Shown here: positions 34,116 through 45,271 of the stretch, piece by piece | Position numbering within the stretch: position 1 is the stretch's first letter | Layout: every line of letters starts with the position of its first letter | Assembly (NCBI RefSeq): GCF_963259705.1 | Contig: NC_081840.1 | Coordinates: forward strand, 100,608,626 to 100,672,625 | Direction: 5' to 3' | Source: Myotis daubentonii | Taxonomy: Eukaryota; Chordata; Mammalia; Chiroptera; Vespertilionidae | DNA: 64,000 nucleotides | Translations under genes and position numbers: made by a program | Notes under the pieces: model-generated | The model's database searches: none | Seen by the model: the letters and a program-made list of their open reading frames with translations, nothing else | What the model was told of the DNA's origin: nothing

Positions 34116-34731
34116 GTAGAGGCCTGGTGCATAGGTGGGGGCCGGCTGGTTTGCCCTGAAGGGTGTCCTGGATCAGGGTGGGGGTCCCCACTGGGGTGCC
34201 TGGCCAGCCTGGGTGAGGGGATGATGGCTGTTTGCAGCTGGTCACACACCCTTCAGGATGGGGGTCCCGACTGGGGTGCCTGGCCAGTCTGGGTGAGGGG
34301 CTGAGGGCTGTTTTTAGGCTGGGGGTGACTGAAGCTCCCAACCGCTCCTTTTTTTCTTTTTTTCTTTTTTATTCTGGGCCAGCTTTAGCTTTGAGGCTTG
34401 GCTCCAGCTCTTAGGCCTCCGCTGCTGAAAGTAGGTTTCTGGCCTTTGCTTACAATGTTGTGATCCTGCTGGCTGAAGCCAGGTGGACTAAAGTTTAGCT
34501 TCTATATTTGTTACATAGTTGCTTGGAGTTGCAGCTCAGAGGCCTGCAGCGGCAGGCGGGGAACGTTGGAGTCCTCTGTCACTGAAGCAAGCAAGCCTCA
34601 TGTTAGTTTCAAGGTGCCTGGCTGCCGTCCGCCATCTTGGCTGGCAATTAATTTGCATATCTTGCTGATTAGCCAATGGGAAGGGTAGCAGTCGTATGCC
34701 AATTACCATGTTTATCTTTTATTAGACAGGA
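34116..34731 (-). mobile_element. Helitron, array 1 member 2
   Basis: 3' end begins TAGAGGCCTGGTGCATAGG (C of CTAG lost at the junction). 5' end is TTTTATTAGACAGGA at 34731. It holds two tandem units of the CCTGGCCAGYCTGGGTGAGG type, a family also seen at 41899 and 60503. Confidence 0.88.
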
Positions 34732-35083
34732 CTAGAAGCCTGATACACGAAGATTCATGCAAGAATAGACCTTCCTTCCCCTGGCTGCCGGCACCGCCTT
34801 CGCTCAGGCCGGAGCCACCTTTCCACCTTCACTCTGGCTCAGACCGGCCTTTCCGCCTTCCCACACTACCCAGAGGCCCGAAGCAACTGGGGACGGTGTG
34901 GAAGGCCTGCGTCATCTCCATGGCGACAATGCAAGTGTCCCACCCCGCCCCCAGCCGCTTGGTGCATGTGCGCTGCCCATAGGCCCTATCTTTGTCGGGT
35001 TAATTTGCATACTCACTCCTGATTGGCTGATGGGCATCATGAAGGGATGGTCAATTTACATCTTTCTTTTTCATTAGTGTAGA
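34732..35083 (-). mobile_element. Helitron, array 1 member 3
   Basis: CTAG at 34732-34735 directly after the GA end of member 2. 5' end TTTTTCATTAGTGTAGA at 35083. GC-rich body with GCCTTCCCACACTACC and the usual subterminal GGTTAATTTGCATACTCACT block. Confidence 0.9.
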
Positions 35084-35576
35084 CTAGAGGCCCAGTACAT
35101 GAAATTAGTGCACGGTAGGGGGGGTCCCCTCAGCCTAGCCTGCACCCTCTCCAATCCGACCGGGACCCCTCAGGGGATGTCCGACTGCCGGTTTAGGCCT
35201 GGACATCCCTCTCACAATCCTGGACCACTGGCTCCTAATCGCTCACCTGCCTGCCTGCCTGGTCACCCCTAACTGCCCCCCCTCCCTGCCAGCCTGGTCT
35301 ATCTTAACTGCCCCCCGTTGCCGACCTAGTCAGCCCATGCAGCCTGCTGTTCAGTCATTTGGTTGTCCCTCCCTAACACCCCTACCAGCCTGGTCGCCCC
35401 ATGCAGCCTGCTGTTCAGTCATTTGGTCGTCCCTCACTAACACCCCTGCCAGTCTGGTTTCCCCACACAGACTGGTTGTTCAGTCGTTTTGTTGTTCCTC
35501 ACTAAACCCCCTGGTGGCCTGCTTATAGGCAGCCATCCTGTGTGGACATGAGGGTTAATTTGCATATTATATAGGA
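35084..35576 (-). mobile_element. Helitron, array 1 member 4
   Basis: CTAG at 35084-35087 directly after member 3. 5' end TTTGCATATTATATAGGA at 35576, followed by host T. The interior has tandem CCTGCTGTTCAGTCATTTGG copies (35341 and 35408). Confidence 0.9.
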
Positions 35577-35637
35577 TGATAATAAAAAGAAAAGTTTACA
35601 TGGTGAAGCAATTATCTGTGATTCTATTTATAAAGGT

Positions 35638-36180
35638 CTAGATGCCCAGTGCACAAAATTTGTGCAAGGGGGAGAAGGGGTCTCTCAGGCGGGACTGCAC
35701 CCTCTTACAATCTGGGAGCCCTCGGGGCATGTCCGACTACAGCTTTAGGCCCAATCTGGGACCACTCGGGGCAGGTCCGACTGCCGCTTTAGGCCCTGCT
35801 GGATCAGGCCTATACCGCAAGTCAGACATCCCTCTTGCAATCTGGGACCGCTGGTTCCTAACCACTCGCCTGCCTGCATGATCGCCCCTAACCATTCTGC
35901 CTGCCTGCTTGATTGCCCCTAACCACTCATCTGTCAGCCTGGTCGCCTCTAACCATTCGCCTGCCTGCCTGATAGCCCATAAACACTTGCCTGCAGGCCT
36001 GATCGCCCCTAACCACCTCTGCCTGCCTGCCTTATCTCCCCTAACTGCTTGCCTTCTGCCTGATCACTCTGCCTCGGCCCCTGCCACCGCGACTTCATCC
36101 AGAAGGACGTCCTGCATGACGTCCAGAAGATTGTTCAGCTGTGTGGTCTTATTAGCATGTCATGCTTTTATTATTATAGA
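35638..36180 (-). mobile_element. Helitron, array 2 member 1
   Basis: CTAG at 35638-35641 with the GCACAAAATTTGTGC palindrome. 5' end GCTTTTATTATTATAGA at 36180. The body has repeats of GCCCCTAACCACTCGCCTGC. It is 61 bp from array 1. Confidence 0.9.
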
Positions 36181-36913
36181 CTATAGGCCTGGTGCACGAA
36201 ATTCATGCATGGGGTGTGGATTTCCCGCAGCCCGGCCTGCACCCTCTCCACTCCGGGACCCCTCAGGGAATGTCGACTGCCTCTCTCAATCTAACCACTT
36301 CTGACTGCCTGCCTGATCGCCTCTAACTGCTCCCCTACCGGCCTGATCACTCCTAACCTACTCTGCCTCGTCCCACACCCAGGAGTCAGGATTCCCTCCT
36401 CCGGCTGGTCACAGGAACCCAGGACCAGGGCTTCCCTCCCTCTGGCCAGCCGCAGGCACCCACGACCCAGGCTGGCTTCGCCCGTGCTGGCCACAGCCAC
36501 AGGAGACTGTGGGCGGGCAGCTTCACCCAGGCCACAGCTGCAGGCACCCGGGACCGCAAGACAGGCAACTTGTCCCTCTCCCAGGTCACAGGGGCAGGCA
36601 CTGCCGCCTGAGAACACAGGGCATGCGGCTTGTCGCTCTCCCGGGCTGCAGGCACAAATGCTGGTGCCCAGGACTGCAGGAAAGGTGGCTTGTCCCTCTC
36701 CCCAGCCACAGGCGCTAGCACCTGGGACCACAGTGTGGGCAGCTTGTCCCTCTCCTGGGCCGCAGCCTGGCTGGTCCCCATTCCTCTTGTGACCTCATTT
36801 ATGCCTAGCTGATCCCCATTCCTCTCTCCCCAATGTTGAGTGTCTAAGCAGTTTTGGCGTGATGGTGTGAGGGTGTTATGACTATTTGCATATTAGCTCT
36901 TTATAATACAGGA
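36181..36913 (-). mobile_element. Helitron, array 2 member 2
   Basis: 3' end reads CTATAGGCCTGGTGCACGAA (CTAG changed to CTAT). 5' end CTTTATAATACAGGA at 36913, then host T. The body has tandem CAGGCACCYRGGACC and TTGTCCCTCTCC units of about 60 bp (36530-36780). Confidence 0.88.
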
Positions 36914-37087
36914 TAAGGTAGGGAGGGGGAGAGACATTTCTACCAAAAATAAGTAAATCCTGGTCTCAAGAAAATCATGTCCTCACAACTCTGACACAAT
37001 TTGAAAAAGAAAATGTAATTAAGAACTTCATAAAAGTTATTCTAATTGACTGAAAATAAATTTCAAGAAAAATTAAAAAGGAGGAAA

Positions 37088-39315
37088 AACCAAGATGGCA
37101 GCATAGGTAAACACCGGAAATTGTGCCTCACACAACCACTTCAAAAATACAACTAAAAGACAAAATGAACATCATCCAGAACCACAGGAAGGCTAGCTGA
37201 GTGGAAATTCTACAACTACAGGGAAAGGGAAAACCACACTGAGACTCAGAGGAGGTGCAGTGTGGAAGTAAAGTGCAGAGGTACGCACACGTGGAAATGG
37301 CTGGAAACTGAGGACGTGGCTTTCTTTTTCAATCAGGAGGGAGACACACGCTCCTGCTCTGAATGCCAGTTCCAGGCAAGTCTCTGGGGACCCAGACTCA
37401 TACGAGGAGAAACTGTACTGTCTGGCAACGGGCAGAACTCAAGGGCGGCATTCTCTCAGAGGCACCTACAGCGATTACAGCAGAACAGTGAGACCCGGGT
37501 CCTCTTAGGGCAGGGCTGAGGATCAGCCATAGCTGCTTGCTTCACCCTGTTGATTCCCTGAGACCCCGCCCCACCCAAGCTGTGCTCAGAGCCTTTCTCA
37601 TATGAATGCCCTGGCCTTTTGCAATCTGAAAATTACCTAACAAACTGAAGCTGGGCCAGACAGACCCAGAACATCCAAAAAGAAGGCCCAAAGCCCCACA
37701 GCAGCTTGCACTGCTTCACAGCTGGGCCTCATCTAGGCACCTCCAAACTCCAAACAAACAAAAGGAATCTGCAGATCTCTCCATAGCTCCTGCTGGGTAG
37801 CTTAAGGCAGAGGCTAAATTAGCACCTCCTTAGAAATCCAAGAGCCAGTATACCCAGTGGTCAGAGTGGACCATCCAGATTACAACTCCTCAGATCCATA
37901 AGGGAAAAACCCAGGGGGCAGACTCAGTGAGCACCAAAGCCCCACTGAAGAAAGTACTGCCCCATAAGGGTGTCTATATCCAGCACAGAAGTTCTCCCAC
38001 CATAACCACAGCTGATTCTCACAGCCAATTGGCCTGGAGGTCAATTCCTCTCAGTGATACCTACAACAATCAAGGCTTAACTACAACAAGACTGTGCACA
38101 AAGCCCACAAAGGGGTGTACCAAGAGTGTCCACCTCAGGTAATTGGGGAGGCTGAGCCACTGGGCCCTACCAACACAGGGAAGCAGCCAAAATGCAGAGA
38201 CAAAGAAAGAGGTCACAAATGACAGAAATGGAGGAAAGCAAACTACTGGATATAGAGTTCAAAACCATGGTTATAAGGCTTTTCAAGAATTTTCTAGAAA
38301 CTGCCGATAAATTTAGTGAGACCCTTGAGGATATAAAAAAGGACCAACTAGAAATTAAGCATACACTGACTGAAATAAAAAATATTATACAGAGACCCAA
38401 CAGCAGACTAGAGGATCCCATGAATGAAATCAAAGATTTGAAATATGAAGAAGCAAAAAACCAGAAAAAGAAAAAAGAATCCAAAAATATGAAGACAGTG
38501 TAAGGAGCCTCTGGAACAACTTCAAGCATACCAACATCCGAATTATGGGGGTGCCAGAAGAAGAGAGAGAACAAGATACTGAAAACCTATTTGAAGAAAT
38601 AATGACAGAAAACTTCCCCTACATGGTGAAAGAAATAGACTTACAAGTCCAGGAAGCGCAAAGAACCCCAAACAAGAGGAATCCAAAGAGGACCACACCA
38701 AGACACATCATAATTAAAATGCCAAGAGCAAAAGACAAAGAGAGAATCTTAAAAGCAGCAACAGAAAAACAGTTAGTTACCTACAAGGGAGTACCCATAC
38801 AACTGTCAGCTGATTTCTCAACAGAAACTATGCAGGCCAGAAGGGAGTGGAAAGAAATATTCAAAATGATGAATAGCAAGAATCTACAACCAAGATTACT
38901 TTATCCAGCAAAGCTATCATTCAAAATTGAAGGTCAGATAAAGAGCTTCACAGAAAAGAAAAAGCTAAAGGAGTTCATCACCATCAAACCAGCATTATAT
39001 GAAATGCTGAAAGGTATCCTTTAAGAAGATAAATAATTTGATGAACAGAATAAATTGGTGAATATAATAGAATCAGGGACATAGAAAGGGAGTGGACTGA
39101 CAATTCTCGGGGGTGAGGAGTGTGGGGTGTGCGGGAAGAGACTGGACAAAAATCATGCACCTATGGATGAGGACAGTGGCAGGGGTAAGAGCAGAAGGTG
39201 GGGTGGGAACTGGATGGAGAGAAGCTATGGGGGGAAAAAAGAGGAACAAATGTAATAATCTGAACAATAAACATTTAATTAAAAAAAATAAAGTACATAC
39301 AAACATATTCTAAAA
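37088..39315 (+). mobile_element. HAL1-like half-L1 element, copy 3
   Basis: Begins AACCAAGATGGCAGCATAGG, has a 1.1-kb leader, ORF1 from 38192, and the shared 3' tail with AACAATAAACATTTAATT and poly(A). An 18-bp perfect target-site duplication AGAAAAATTAAAAAGGAG lies at 37066-37083 and 39324-39341. Like copies 1 and 2 it has no ORF2, and it keeps only a very short 3' UTR after ORF1. Confidence 0.88.
38192..39024 (+). pseudogene. L1-type ORF1, frameshifted
   Basis: The first part reads MQRQRKRSQMTEMEESKLLD to about 38460. Near 38460-38500 the frame is lost at an A-rich run, and the rest continues in another frame as GVPEEEREQDTENLFEEIMT to YEMLKGIL at 39024. It is otherwise colinear with the intact ORF1 at 6133. 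Confidence 0.85.
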
Positions 39316-39341
39316 AAAAAGAAAGAAAAATTAAAAAGGAG

Positions 39342-40446
39342 TACAAACTTTTAAGTCCACATCACCAAACTAATCATTCTTTTTGTTCCTTATTAAGAGA
39401 CAATGGAGTTGGTTCAGCAATGGCTTTTACATTAGAGCGTTATACATGGTCTGAAGGAGCTTTCTATATACCCTCATTGTAATTTGGTTCTTGGAGTAAA
39501 ATGACTTTTTCTATTAAAATCTCTAGGAATCTTATCTACTCATGTTAATCTCAATGTAATGTATCTTCAAGCATTCTTCAATGGCACAAACCCCAGAATT
39601 TCAATCCTTTAATATGCCATCTACATTCAACCTTTCAAAGCAGAAATTAGAAACTTATCTACTACTTTCATTGTTATTCTTTTAGTCCATCTTATGAGTA
39701 AAATATTTCTACAGCTCTACAAAAGTCCATCTTTTAATTCAACAAAGACAACTTTACAGCCATTTGTACTACTAAAAAAAATACTTGTTTTGACTGACTG
39801 AGATAATTTATAAAGGACTTTAAGACTGAAAGTATCCAAATATAGAGAACTACACCTTAGGAGAGTTCATTCTGTTCTCAGTAGTACACCTAAAAATGCA
39901 GGAAACCTTTTAATTATGTCAAAAGAGAAGCCTGATAGTAAACTTTTTTAAAAGTCTCCAACAACAAATATCTTTCTAAAATAGTTTCCTTAATATTAGA
40001 ATGTTAGCACCACCCTCACATTTTAACATTAGTATACCTAATGTTCTGCAAATTTGTACTGATTACCTACTCCATCCCCAAAATGAAGCCACAATGAAAA
40101 GATGTAACACAAGGAAGTTTAAAACTTTATGGCTTTTCCATTCTGAAGTTTGCATCAAAATTCATCTCCTATTTGAAATCAGAACATTACTTCTCAGATT
40201 GATAAAAGAAGCACTTTATGCAAAGAGCATTTAGGGAAACATAGGGTGTAAGATTCCAATCATTCCTTATATGAGAAAAATTGTATCATAAAACTTTCTA
40301 GAGATTAAAGACAAATAATTAAAAAATATATAACTTGAAAACAAGGTTATCAAAATAAAACAACACTCTGTCAACTACTAGGCTCAAATGTATCAAGGTA
40401 TATGCATACATCATTAAACTACAGATAAGAAGGTCCATTGTGTAAA
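39342..40446. other. ARHGAP12 intron, no recognised element
   Basis: AT-rich DNA downstream of the exon at 40642. No young repeats. Confidence 0.5.
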
Positions 40447-40545
40447 AACACTTCAAAACCAAAATTTATTGTGCAAAAATCAAAACACTTCAAAACCAAA
40501 CTTTATTGTGCAAAAATCAAAACACTTCAAAACCAAAATCTACTA
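40447..40545 (+). repeat. 37-bp tandem repeat near an ARHGAP12 donor
   Basis: About 2.7 units of CACTTCAAAACCAAAMTTTA followed by TTGTGCAAAAATCAAAA. It lies about 100 bp past the donor of the exon at 40642-40767. Confidence 0.9.
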
Positions 40546-40641
40546 CAGGACGAAGAGTCACTAAGGTATGATATTCAGCTAAGGAGGAAATAAAAAAGAA
40601 TTTGCCAAAATTCTCAACAGATTTTTTTCAAAAAGTCTTAC

Positions 40642-40767
40642 CTTGTCATTGGTGTCCAGCACAATGGTGCTATGTCTCCACTTTGTCAATACTATTGGTT
40701 CTTGTAGCCGCCTGTCCAGGCTCCTACTTTTAATTATTTCTCTTTGTTGCTGAGATGAAACATTATA
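40642..40767 (-). CDS. ARHGAP12: ARHGAP12 exon between WW2 and the PH domain
   Basis: The exon has 126 nt and 42 codons, reading YNVSSQQQRE through RRLQEPIVLTKW to LDTNDK. It carries a basic, serine-containing stretch (KSRSLDRR) that looks like a phosphorylation-prone linker; that role is inferred. The acceptor is TTTTTTCTTCAG, a strong polypyrimidine tract, and the donor is GTAAGACT. Phase is 0 at both ends. The next exons in transcript order are the two small optional ones at 30.6 and 30.25 kb. A 37-bp tandem repeat lies about 100 bp beyond the donor. Confidence 0.95.
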
Positions 40768-41106
40768 CTGAAGAAAAAAATATACTTCATAAATAATAGA
40801 AGCAAAACGAAAATCTAAATATGCCAGCCCCCAATGACACATGATGTAAGGCACAGTTCATCATATGACACTAACATGAATTTTCTGTCCTTGGTTTTCT
40901 CATCTGACTAGCATGTTGGTGTTAGAGGGACCAAGTAAATGTTATCTTTGGCAAAATATTAAATCTTCGTAAGTCTAAGTTTCATCAACTGTGAAACAGA
41001 TATAACAGGAATATCTAGTTCACAGAGTTGACATGAGGATTAAACTAAGTGTAAAAGATAGCAAATACTGACCTGATAGTAGGTTCTCAATAAATATTAG
41101 TTACCA
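40768..41106. other. ARHGAP12 intron, no recognised element
   Basis: Upstream side of the exon at 40767. The right part (CTCAATAAATATTAGTTACC) may be an old LINE or MIR relic, not assignable. Confidence 0.4.
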
Positions 41107-41340
41107 TCTACTATACATATAAAAGCCTAAGCAACCGAACAACTGGTCAAGCAGTCGCTATGACATGCACTGACATCAGGGGGCAGACACTGAATGCAGG
41201 AGCTGCCCCCTGGTGGTCTGTGCACTCCCATAGCCAACCTCTGGCGGCCCCTCCCCCTACTGGCCAACCTCCTGTGGCCCCGACTGCTGGCCAGTTCAAG
41301 AGACCCCACCGATGCACAATTTTGTGCACTGAGCCTCTAG
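41107..41340 (+). mobile_element. Non-autonomous Helitron, 234 bp
   Basis: Starts TCTACTATACATATAAAAGC after A and ends CACTGAGCCTCTAG before T, with the GCACAATTTTGTGC palindrome. The body has a doubled CCTCYGGCGGCCCC-type segment. Canonical A/T insertion. Confidence 0.9.
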
Positions 41341-41438
41341 TAATTTCTCAAATGTGGTCATTGGACAAATTAACTTTTTAGGGTTTCTGCTACTTCTAAA
41401 ATATACATGAATTCAATTATTGTGTAGGTTATAAACAA

Positions 41439-41898
41439 CTAGAGGCCTGGTGCACAAAAATCTGTGCACTCAGGGGGGGTCCCTCAGCCGGGCCTATGCC
41501 CTCTTGCAGTCTGGGACCCCTCAGAGGATGTCCATCTGCTGGCTTAGCCCCACACCCTGGGGGATCGGGCCCAAGCTGGCAGTCAGACAACCATCTGGCA
41601 GCCCAGCAGCCTTTGGGGGATGTCCACTTGCCAGCGGGGAGCAGGCCTAAGCTGCGGCTGGACATCCTTAGCACTGCTGAGGAGGCTGGAGAGGCTCCCA
41701 CCACCACTGCTGTACTGAGAGCTGTCAGCCTTGCTTGCAGCTGAGCAGAGCTCCCCCTGTGGGAGCACATTAACCACCAGGAGGCAGTTCCTGCATTGAG
41801 CGTCTGACCCCGGTGGTCAGTATGTGTCATAGTGACTAGTCATTCCCAGTCATTCTGTTGTAAGGGTCAGTTTGCATATTACCCTTTTATTATACAGA
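41439..41898 (-). mobile_element. Helitron, array 3 member 1
   Basis: CTAG at 41439-41442 after host A. 5' end CCCTTTTATTATACAGA at 41898. Related to the element at 60040 (shared GTGTGTCATAGTGACCAGTGAT-type subterminal sequence). Confidence 0.9.
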
Positions 41899-42614
41899 AT
41901 AGAGGCCTGGTGCACGGGTGGGGGCCGGCTGGTTTGCCCTGAAGGGTGTCCTGGATCAGGGTGTGGGTCTCGCTGGGGTGCCTAGCCAGCCTGGGTGAGG
42001 GGCTGATGGGTGTTTGCAGGCTGGTCACACCCCCTTCAGGGTGGGGCTCCCCACTGGGGTGCCTGGACAGCCTGGGTGAGGGGCTGATGGCTGTTTGCAG
42101 GCTGGTCAAGCCCCCCCCAGTGGGGACCCTCATCCTATGGATGTTTGGCCAGCCTAGGTGAGGGGCTGATGGCTGTTTGCAGGTTGGCCACAGCCCCTTC
42201 AGGGTGGGAGTCCCCACTGGGGTGCCTGGGCAACCTGGGTGAGGGGCTGATGGCTGTTTGCAGGCTGGCCACAGGCCCTTCATGGTGGGGGTTCCTGCTG
42301 GGGTGCCTGGCCAGCCTGGGTGAGGGGCTGATGGCTGTTTGCAGGCTGGCCACGGCCCCCAGCCACCCGAGCTTTTAGTGGAGGCTGGCTGGAAGCAGGT
42401 ATCTGGGATTTATTTGTCTTCTAAACTTTGCGGGAAGCTTGGCTTCCTCCATCGCCGGGACATCCAAGCCTCCTGCTTACTCCAGGTCCGTGGCTGCCGG
42501 CCGCCATCTTGGTTGGGTTAATTTGCATATAGTTGCTCTGATTGGCTGGTGGGCGTGACTTGGGGCATAGTGGAGGTGCAGTCAATTTGTATGTTTCTCT
42601 TTTATTAGATTAGA
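41899..42614 (-). mobile_element. Helitron with 75-bp tandem units, array 3 member 2
   Basis: 3' end begins ATAGAGGCCTGGTGCACGGG. 5' end CTCTTTTATTAGATTAGA at 42614. At 41985-42360 there are about five units of GGTGCCTGGCCAGCCTGGGT followed by GAGGGGCTGATGGCTGTTTG. Confidence 0.9.
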
Positions 42615-44578
42615 CCAGTGGCCCAGTGCATGAAATTCGTGCATGGGTGGGGGGGTTGTCCCTCAGCCCCACCTGCACCCTCTACAATCTGGGACCCCTC
42701 AGGGGACCTTCTCATAATCTGGGACCGCTGGCTCCTAACCGCTCACCTACCTGCCTCCCTGATCGCCCCTAACCACTCTGCCTGCCAGCCTGCTTGCCCC
42801 CAACTGCCCCACAACTGACCTTCTCACCCCCAACTGCCCCCCCACTGGCCTGCTCGCCTCCAACTGCCCCCTCCCCGCTGGCTTGCTCAGCTCCAACTGC
42901 CCCCGCTGTTGGCCTGCTCACACCCAACTGCCCCCCATTGCCAGCCTGCTTGCCCCCAACTGCCCCCCCCCCACCAGCCTGCTTGCCCCCAACTCACTCC
43001 CCCAGCTTTCTTTCATGAATGATAGAGTATCATGGATCGGCTGCCTCCTGCACGCCCCCTACTGGAGATCGAGCCCACAACCTGGGCATGTGCCCTTGAC
43101 CAGAAATGAACTCAGGACCCTGCAGTCTGCAGGCTGATGCACTATCCACTGACCCAAACCAGCAGGGCACCACCAGTCACTTTTAGAACGTTGTATTGCT
43201 TCTAGAAGAAACCGTGTGCCACCTTCCCCATCTAGCTGCCTGCCCCACCCAGCCATCTGCACACTGCTGTTTCAGACATTTCATGGGAATGGGACCATAC
43301 ACAATGGGTGTTTGTGACGGGCTGCCTCACTTGGGTGTATACCTCGGAGTGGCGGGTTGCAGGGTCCTATGTGACTAATATAATCATTATAGGAGCGGCC
43401 ACACCATTTCCATTATGACAGCAGTGTATGAGGGCTCAGATTTGTCCACATCCTCACCAACACTTGCTATCATGTAACTTTTGGTTCTAGCCCGCAGACG
43501 GTCACCCAGGAGCTTCACGACTCTGACAGCTTCATTCAGAGAAGGTGCCCCCTCCCACCCACTGGGTACCACTCACCTCGGCCTGTAGGGAGCAGCACAG
43601 TCAACACAACAGCCATGGCCCAAAGCTGCTCCTGGACCTCGCTCTTCCACCCTTGGCTCCCAAAGCCCAATGCAGCCTGTGGCCAGCCCCACAGAGGTTT
43701 GACTGGTGCCCCCAGCGCCCTCCCTACATTTGTCCACATCCTCACCAAAACTTGCTATCATGTAACTTTTGGTTCTAGCCCACAGCGCCCACCGTCCTGG
43801 CTTCTACGCCTCAGAAGGCAAAAGTCCAGTCAGCAAAAATGAAAACGTTAAAGAGGTGACATGGGCTCCACCTCAGAGTGGCTCAGACACGGTTCACGGT
43901 CCCACATGGGACTGCAGACACCAGTGGCTGTGGGCAGTGGTCATGCAGGCCCGGCAGGGCCTGTGTGCAGGGAGGAGCCAGAGCTTCATTGGGAGAGAAA
44001 GTTCACAGGGCTGAAGGCTCCCTCTTCAAACACTGATCGCTGGTCACGGTCTGACCCCCAACTCCAATCCACGGGGCCCTCCTCACAGAGTAAAGGGCGC
44101 CAGTCGAGGCCTCTTCCTGGCCATCCCCATAGACCTGTTGGCTTTCCTGAGTCTGTGGGGGCAGATTGTGGGGCTCCCCGCTGGGCAGAGCAGCCACAGC
44201 TGCAGCCCTGAGGCCAGGATCTGGGTTTGGAGCTGGGGTCCCCAGTGCCGCAGGCCCCCAGATCCGCAGCCCTCCCAACCACAGCCCCCCTGATCTGTAG
44301 CTCCCCTGGTCCGCAAACCCCTGGTCCTTAGCCGCCCCCCCCCCCCCCCCCCCGCTGACCTGCAGCCTCCCTGATCTGCAGCTTCCCCCAATCTTCAGCC
44401 CCCCTGATCTGCAGCCCCCTGTGCAGTGATTCTGGGCTCATTGTGAATGCGTCATTATTCCAGGCCTGAGGGTGTGCTGGCACTCGGGGGCTGGCGGCCC
44501 TGGGAGCCTGCGGCTGCTCAGGTCCCTGCTATTCAGTCATCGCATTACAGCATCTGGGCTAATTTGCATATTTCTCTA
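42615..44578 (-). mobile_element. Large Helitron with foreign cargo, array 3 member 3
   Basis: 3' end CCAGTGGCCCAGTGCATGAA with a GCATGAAATTCGTGC palindrome. The right end GCTAATTTGCATATTTCTCT keeps the 5' subterminal block but lacks the ATAATAAAA terminus. Between lie C-rich repeats of CCCCCAACTGCCCC, a VES SINE (43013-43168), an L1-like strip, a 56-bp direct repeat pair (43441-43496 and 43729-43784) and CpG-containing sequence of unknown origin up to 44450. The cargo is unlike other Helitrons here, so capture is likely but unproven. Confidence 0.7.
43013..43168 (-). mobile_element. VES SINE, 3'-truncated
   Basis: Minus-strand copy missing its CT tail. Head at the right (GCCCTGCTGGTTTGGGTCAG on minus), with several changes in both boxes. 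Confidence 0.85.
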
Positions 44579-44925
44579 CTAGAGGCCCGATGCACGAAAT
44601 TCCATTTCTACTGCTGTAGAACTAACTACCCGTTAGGACAGGGGTGGGGAACATCCAGCCCAAGAGCCTTAAAATCTTTTGGTCTGGCCCTGCCAAGGCA
44701 TTAGGGATGAGTCAAATATTTGACCAAATATAGCAGGTTAATTTTCCTTCCCCTGGCTGCCAGCACCGGCTTCCCTCTGGCACCTGGGACACAGGCTGGC
44801 TTCCCTCCGGCCACCCGGAGGCACCCAGGACACAGGCTGGCTTCTCTCCGGCCCTGGCTTTGTCCGGAACGACGTCCAGTAGGACATCTGGTCTAATTAT
44901 CATATTACCCTTTTATTATTATAGA
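44579..44925 (-). mobile_element. Helitron with 146-bp local filler, array 3 member 4
   Basis: CTAG at 44579-44582. 5' end CCCTTTTATTATTATAGA at 44925, then host T. Between GCACGAAA and CCTTCCCCTGGCTGCC, a 146-bp block (44600-44745) copies flanking DNA at 45097-45242 with three differences. Without it the element would be about 200 bp, like its relatives at 3692 and 56374. Confidence 0.9.
44600..44745 (+). repeat. 146-bp duplicated block, inserted copy
   Basis: Same direction as 45097-45242 and about 98% identical. It holds 40 bp of unique intron (CCATTTCTACTGCTGTAGAA) and the left half of the hAT MITE whose intact copy starts at 45136. Confidence 0.93.
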
Positions 44926-45271
44926 TTATATATATAGATTCACACTGTACCCAATTCAAGCCTCCTCTCCATATGAAATTTCATTGTAAGTACAAGAAAC
45001 TGCAAGACCTTCTGACACTTTATCCTAAGTGGAAAATGGTAGAAGAAAATAAGATAGTATCACAAAACTAATAACTCAACACTGGTCATAATAACCTTCC
45101 ATTTCTACTGCTGTAGAACTAATTACCCGTTAGGACAGGGGTGGGGAACATCCAGCCCAAGAGCCTTAAAATCTTTTGGTCTGGCCCTGCCAAGGCATTA
45201 AGGGTGAGTCAAATATTTGACCAAATATAGCAGGTTAATTTTTAAGTTGATAATTTTGTATGGCCCAGGAA

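Noticed and set aside
36291..36792. Cysteine-rich repetitive frames on both strands
   Set aside because: They are translations of about 60-bp tandem units inside the Helitron 36181-36913.
43536..43748. Short minus-strand frame MAVVLTVLLPTGRGE as a signal peptide of a real gene
   Set aside because: It is kept only as a weak capture candidate. There is no second exon, no recognisable source gene, and it lies in Helitron cargo.
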